Source: CAIMUM01 sp034429715
Lineage (GTDB): Bacteria; Chloroflexota; Dehalococcoidia; GIF9; UBA5629
Direction of reading: 5' to 3'
DNA: 61,916 bases
NCBI GenBank assembly: GCA_034429715.1
Contig: DAOUFR010000092.1
Coordinates: 1-61,916, forward strand
The notes below the pieces were generated by a model. The model worked only from the letters and a program-made list of their open reading frames with translations. It had not been told where the DNA came from and searched no databases. The translations under genes and the position numbers were made by a program. The first letter of the stretch is position 1, and the number at the start of each line of letters is the position of its first letter. Positions 58,743-61,916 of this stretch are shown piece by piece.

Positions 58743-61700
58743 TCATGTTTCAGTGATCGATTTCAGCGGCCTTATTTCGGTAGCAATGATTGAAAGCGAC
58801 TGCGGACCCCTGCGCTGGATCTTGCCTCGCACTTCCATCCATCCGCAGCGGAAGAGCACCCTGCCGCACCTTTCCTGCACGTCGCTGAATACCGTGACAT
58901 CGGCGACGCCGCTGCCGTCCTCAAGGATGATATAGACCACACGCTTGCCGGTGCGTGTGGGTGGTGTCTGGTAGCGGATGACCGACCCGGCGATTTTCAC
59001 AAGCTCCCCGGTGGGAAGGGACGGCAGGTCGCTGATGCTGGTGAAACCCTCGCCCAGGACGCAGAAGTCCAGGGGATGGGCGGAGAGGTCGAGCGAGAGA
59101 AGCTCACGCTCATCCAGAAGTTTCTCTTTCTTGCTTGGATCGCTGTAGGGGCGGGTTTTTAAACCCGCCCGAGTCTCCGGGCGCACCTGAAGGCACGTCC
59201 CTACATCTCCCTTGCTTGGATCGCTGTAGGGGCGGGTTTTTAAACCCGCCCGAGTCTCCGGGCGGACCTGAAGGCACGCCCCTACATCTGTTTCGGTTGA
59301 AAGCATATTGCTGCTGCCGGTCCTGCGCTTGAACTCCAGGAGTCCGGGGATCTTTTTGAGCATCTCTACCCGGTTGCCGAATGCATCGAGCGCACCCACT
59401 TTAACCAGGTTTTCTATCATGGGCTGGCTGGCCTCCACGCGCAGGGCGAAGTCGCCCAGGGAGGCGAAGCGCCGCCTGCTCCTCTGGCTGATGATGGAGC
59501 ATACCGCTTTGCTGCTCAGGCCCTTCACCTGGCAAAGGCTGACACGTATGGCGTTGTCTTCCACCGTGTAAAGGTCGGAAGATTTATTTACATCGGGCGG
59601 AAGGACGGCGGCGCCGCAGCGGCGGGCCTCGGCAGCCAGCACGCGCGGCGGATAGTAGCCCATGGGCTGGTTGGAAAGTATGGCTGCGAAGAACTCGGCC
59701 GGGTAATGACATTTCAGCCAGAGTGACTGGTAGGAGAGCAAGGCGTATGCTGCGGCATGCGCCTTGCAGAAGCCGTAGGCGGCGAAAGCAGCGAGATGCT
59801 CGAAGACCTCCTCCGCGACGCCGCGCTTGACACCCCTCCGCATGGCGCTGTTGATGAAAGAGAGTCGCATCTTCTCCATCTCCTCGTGTGTGCGGTCGTG
59901 GGTCATGGCGCGGCGGAACCCGTCAGCCTCGGCGTAGCTCAGGCCTGCCAGGTCATGCGCCACGCGGAGCACCTGTTCCTGGTAGAGTATCACGCCCAGC
60001 GTTTCCCCCAGGGCGCTTTCCAGGCAGGGGTGCGGGTAGCTCACCGGTTCTTGACCGTGGCGGCGGGCCAGATAAATCTTGTCCATGCTGCATTTGAGCG
60101 GGCCCGGGCGCACCAGCGATAGCGAGACGATGATGTCGTCGAAGGTGCGCGGCAGCAGGCGTCCCGCCATCTCCCTCTGCGCCGGCGATTCGAGCTGGAA
60201 GACTCCGATGGTCTTGCCCGCGCGCAGCATGGCGAAGGCCGCCGGATCGTCGCGCGGTATTTTATCGATGACTATTTGAAGTCCCCGGTTCTCCCTGATG
60301 CTGCGCACGGCCTGCTCGATAACTGTTATGGTGGGTAGCGCCAGCAGGTCCATCTTGACCAGCCCCAGCCTCTCGATGTCGTCCTTGTCGTACTGGCTGA
60401 TGATGTCCCCCCCGCTGGAAGGCTCCAGCGGCACGAGGTCTGAGAGCCGTCCCTCGCCTATGAGCAGACCACCCAGGTGCACCGACAGGTGTCTGGGGAA
60501 GCCGTCTATGGCGGCGCACAGGTCGAAGAACTCCTTTAGCTCGGGCCTTTTATAAACGGTGCTGTCCTTTAGCTCGGGCAGTGTATCCGTCTTCTCCATC
60601 AGCTTGGATGCGGAGAGCCAGTGTATGCCCTTGCAGGCCTCTTCGATAACTGGCTGTGGAATCTGCAGCGCCTTGCCCACATCACGGATGGCGCCGCGCG
60701 CCAGATAGGTATTGATAGTGGCAACACAGGAGACGTTATCCTCCCCGTATTTGCTGATGATGTAATCGCGCACCTCGTCCCGCCGCCTCCTGTCGATGTC
60801 GAGGTCTATATCGGGTGGCTCATTGCGCAACGGGTGCATGAAGCGTTCGAAGAGCAGGTCATAGTGGACGGGATCGGCAATGCTGATATCCAGCGCGTAG
60901 ACCACCAGACTGTCCACTGCGCTGCCGCGGGCCTGGCAGCGTATGCCGCGCTTCCTGGCCCAGCGCACGATGTCCCATACTATCAGGAAGTAGCTGCAGA
61001 AGCCGAGCCTCTCGATGGTTGAAAGTTCCATCTCCAGGCGGGCGGACAGCTCCGGCGTCAGGCTGCCGTATTTACGTTTCGTGCCTTCGCAAGCCAGCCT
61101 GCGCAGGACCCCGGGAGCGGTCTCGCCCGCGGGTAAATCGAACCCGGGGAAACGCGCCCTGCCCAGCTCGAGATCGAGGTTGCAGAGCGAGGCGATCTCA
61201 AGGGACGTCTCGACGGCGCCGGGGAAACCTTTGAAGAGTCGCGCCATCTCAGCGGGCGATTTGAAATACTGCTCCACCGTGCGCGGGCCGGCAAGCTGTG
61301 AGGCCGGCACGATATGCCCGATGGAGTTGAGCAGTTCCCTGATGCGGTAGTCACGCATGCTGAGGTAGTGTACATTGTTGGTGGCTACCGCAGGCATGCC
61401 GTGCTCGCGGGCCAGGTCGTAGAGCATCCGGCACAGGGACGAATCTTCTCTGGCGGGATAACGGGTCAGTTCGATAAAGAAGCCGTCGCCGAAGACATCG
61501 CGGTAGAAGCCTGCCGCCAGGGCGGCGCCGCGCTTCTGTCCGGCAGCCAGCAATGCGGGCACCTCGCCCAGCCGGCAGCCGGAGAGTGCGATAAGTCCTG
61601 CACGGTGCCTGTCCAGCAGGTCGCGTGTGGCGGCCGGCTTCTCCCCGTGCCTTTTGCAATGCATGGCAGTGAGCAGCCGGCAGAGGTTGGAATAACCCGT

Positions 61701-61916
61701 CCTGTCGCTGCAAAGCAGGGTGAGGTGATAGCCCCCGTCCAGGTCTATCTCGGCGCCGATGATGGGCTTAACGCCGGATTTTTTAGCGCTTTTGTAGAAC
61801 CTGACGGCGCCCGTCAGGCGGTTATGGTCGGTCAGCGCCAGCGCGGGCATTCCGAAATGGCTTGCCTTATCCGCCAGTTGGGCCGGTCCGGCGGCGCCGT
61901 CCAGAAAGCTGTAGTA
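58743..61916 (-). CDS. DNA polymerase III alpha-subunit family protein, DnaE2/ImuC-like (N-terminus beyond window)
   Basis: At least 1057 residues are present; the frame is open at the window edge. Near the edge is a PHP domain (FLDGAAGPAQLADKA, ALALTDHNRLTGAVRFYKSA), then the polymerase core with the catalytic aspartates in PPDIDLDIDRRRRDEVRDYI, and an OB-like domain near the C-terminus (VKIAGSVIRYQTPPTRTGKR). Two tandem 27-residue inserts (units reading DVGACLQVRPETRAGLKTRP) come from a genomic repeat in frame. The N-terminal style suggests the error-prone DnaE2/ImuC branch rather than the main replicase, but that is not certain. Confidence 0.85.
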   Translation of the reverse strand, partial: YYSFLDGAAGPAQLADKASHFGMPALALTDHNRLTGAVRFYKSAKKSGVKPIIGAEIDLDGGYHLTLLCSDRTGYSNLCRLLTAMHCKRHGEKPAATRDLLDRHRAGLIALSGCRLGEVPALLAAGQKRGAALAAGFYRDVFGDGFFIELTRYPAREDSSLCRMLYDLAREHGMPAVATNNVHYLSMRDYRIRELLNSIGHIVPASQLAGPRTVEQYFKSPAEMARLFKGFPGAVETSLEIASLCNLDLELGRARFPGFDLPAGETAPGVLRRLACEGTKRKYGSLTPELSARLEMELSTIERLGFCSYFLIVWDIVRWARKRGIRCQARGSAVDSLVVYALDISIADPVHYDLLFERFMHPLRNEPPDIDLDIDRRRRDEVRDYIISKYGEDNVSCVATINTYLARGAIRDVGKALQIPQPVIEEACKGIHWLSASKLMEKTDTLPELKDSTVYKRPELKEFFDLCAAIDGFPRHLSVHLGGLLIGEGRLSDLVPLEPSSGGDIISQYDKDDIERLGLVKMDLLALPTITVIEQAVRSIRENRGLQIVIDKIPRDDPAAFAMLRAGKTIGVFQLESPAQREMAGRLLPRTFDDIIVSLSLVRPGPLKCSMDKIYLARRHGQEPVSYPHPCLESALGETLGVILYQEQVLRVAHDLAGLSYAEADGFRRAMTHDRTHEEMEKMRLSFINSAMRRGVKRGVAEEVFEHLAAFAAYGFCKAHAAAYALLSYQSLWLKCHYPAEFFAAILSNQPMGYYPPRVLAAEARRCGAAVLPPDVNKSSDLYTVEDNAIRVSLCQVKGLSSKAVCSIISQRSRRRFASLGDFALRVEASQPMIENLVKVGALDAFGNRVEMLKKIPGLLEFKRRTGSSNMLSTETDVGACLQVRPETRAGLKTRPYSDPSKGDVGTCLQVRPETRAGLKTRPYSDPSKKEKLLDERELLSLDLSAHPLDFCVLGEGFTSISDLPSLPTGELVKIAGSVIRYQTPPTRTGKRVVYIILEDGSGVADVTVFSDVQERCGRVLFRCGWMEVRGKIQRRGPQSLSIIATEIRPLKSITET
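59130..59290. repeat. Tandem in-frame copies of the host repeat inside the DnaE gene
   Basis: Two 81-bp units (59130-59210 and 59211-59290) each contain GTAGGGGCGGGTTTTTAAAC and a second palindromic block ending GCCCCTACA-type, as in the intergenic copies at 701 and 1658. 81 bp equals 27 codons, so both preserve the reading frame. The two units differ at only a few positions. Confidence 0.85.

Noticed and set aside
1..61916. CRISPR arrays and insertion sequences with transposases
   Set aside because: No regularly spaced repeat arrays and no transposase frames were found; repeats seen are palindromic, tandem or att-type.

Overview
This window reads as a bacterial chromosome segment into which two integrative elements have inserted, back to back, at one tRNA-Thr gene. 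The host is unnamed. Lipoprotein-rich backbone genes, a type IV prepilin peptidase and abundant short GTAGGGGCGGG-type interspersed repeats suggest a Chloroflexota (Dehalococcoidia-like) genome, but this is a low-confidence guess from style.

Chromosomal backbone, left (1-2975): a YqeY-like protein (cut by the window edge), ribosomal protein S21, an enoyl-CoA hydratase/isomerase, a probable ATC-hydrolase-family protein, a GNAT acetyltransferase and the promoter plus 5' half of a tRNA-Thr gene. Backbone, right (51429-61916): a small secreted Cys-rich protein, a transglutaminase-like lipoprotein, a hypothetical protein coupled to a prepilin peptidase, two related lipoproteins, a BACON-like lipoprotein, a small membrane protein, a SAM methyltransferase and a DnaE-family polymerase (cut by the edge) carrying two in-frame copies of a genomic repeat.

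Element A (about 2976-19573, 16.5 kb) is bounded by a 39-bp direct repeat equal to the 5' half of the tRNA through its anticodon loop. It has no capsid genes. It carries a tyrosine integrase (18370-19545), a PrimPol-type replication protein, excisionase-like HTH proteins and dense cargo. The cargo includes a locus with a C5-cytosine methyltransferase, an overlapping MIG/MutY-like T:G mismatch glycosylase, a controller-like HTH protein with phased 11-bp operators, and a divergent pair made of a 521-aa protein of unknown type and a P-loop ATPase. It also includes possible HEPN proteins and an intergenic repeat that recurs beside cargo genes.

Element B (about 19566-51428, 31.9 kb) is bounded by a 44-bp direct repeat equal to the 3' half of the same tRNA. 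It carries a related integrase of opposite orientation, an excisionase, a replication-type ATPase with iteron-like repeats, and an operon of TPR, CAP, Zn-ribbon membrane and ankyrin proteins. These are followed by a phage packaging and capsid cluster (TerS/TerL, portal, scaffold, major capsid, decoration) and receptor/hub-like proteins, with no recognisable tail tube or tape measure. A 1.85-kb C-rich apparently non-coding tract, a run of tiny Zn-ribbon/basic proteins, a Schlafen-like protein, a two-gene BcgI-like restriction-modification system and a ParA-like ATPase complete it.

Both elements carry the same two-gene module (a MarR regulator followed by a 256-aa HEPN-like protein) with a strongly conserved spacer. 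The strongest candidates for something new are the double occupancy of one anticodon arm, the methyltransferase-glycosylase-ATPase locus, and the shared MarR/HEPN module. All function calls are by eye; no database search was possible.
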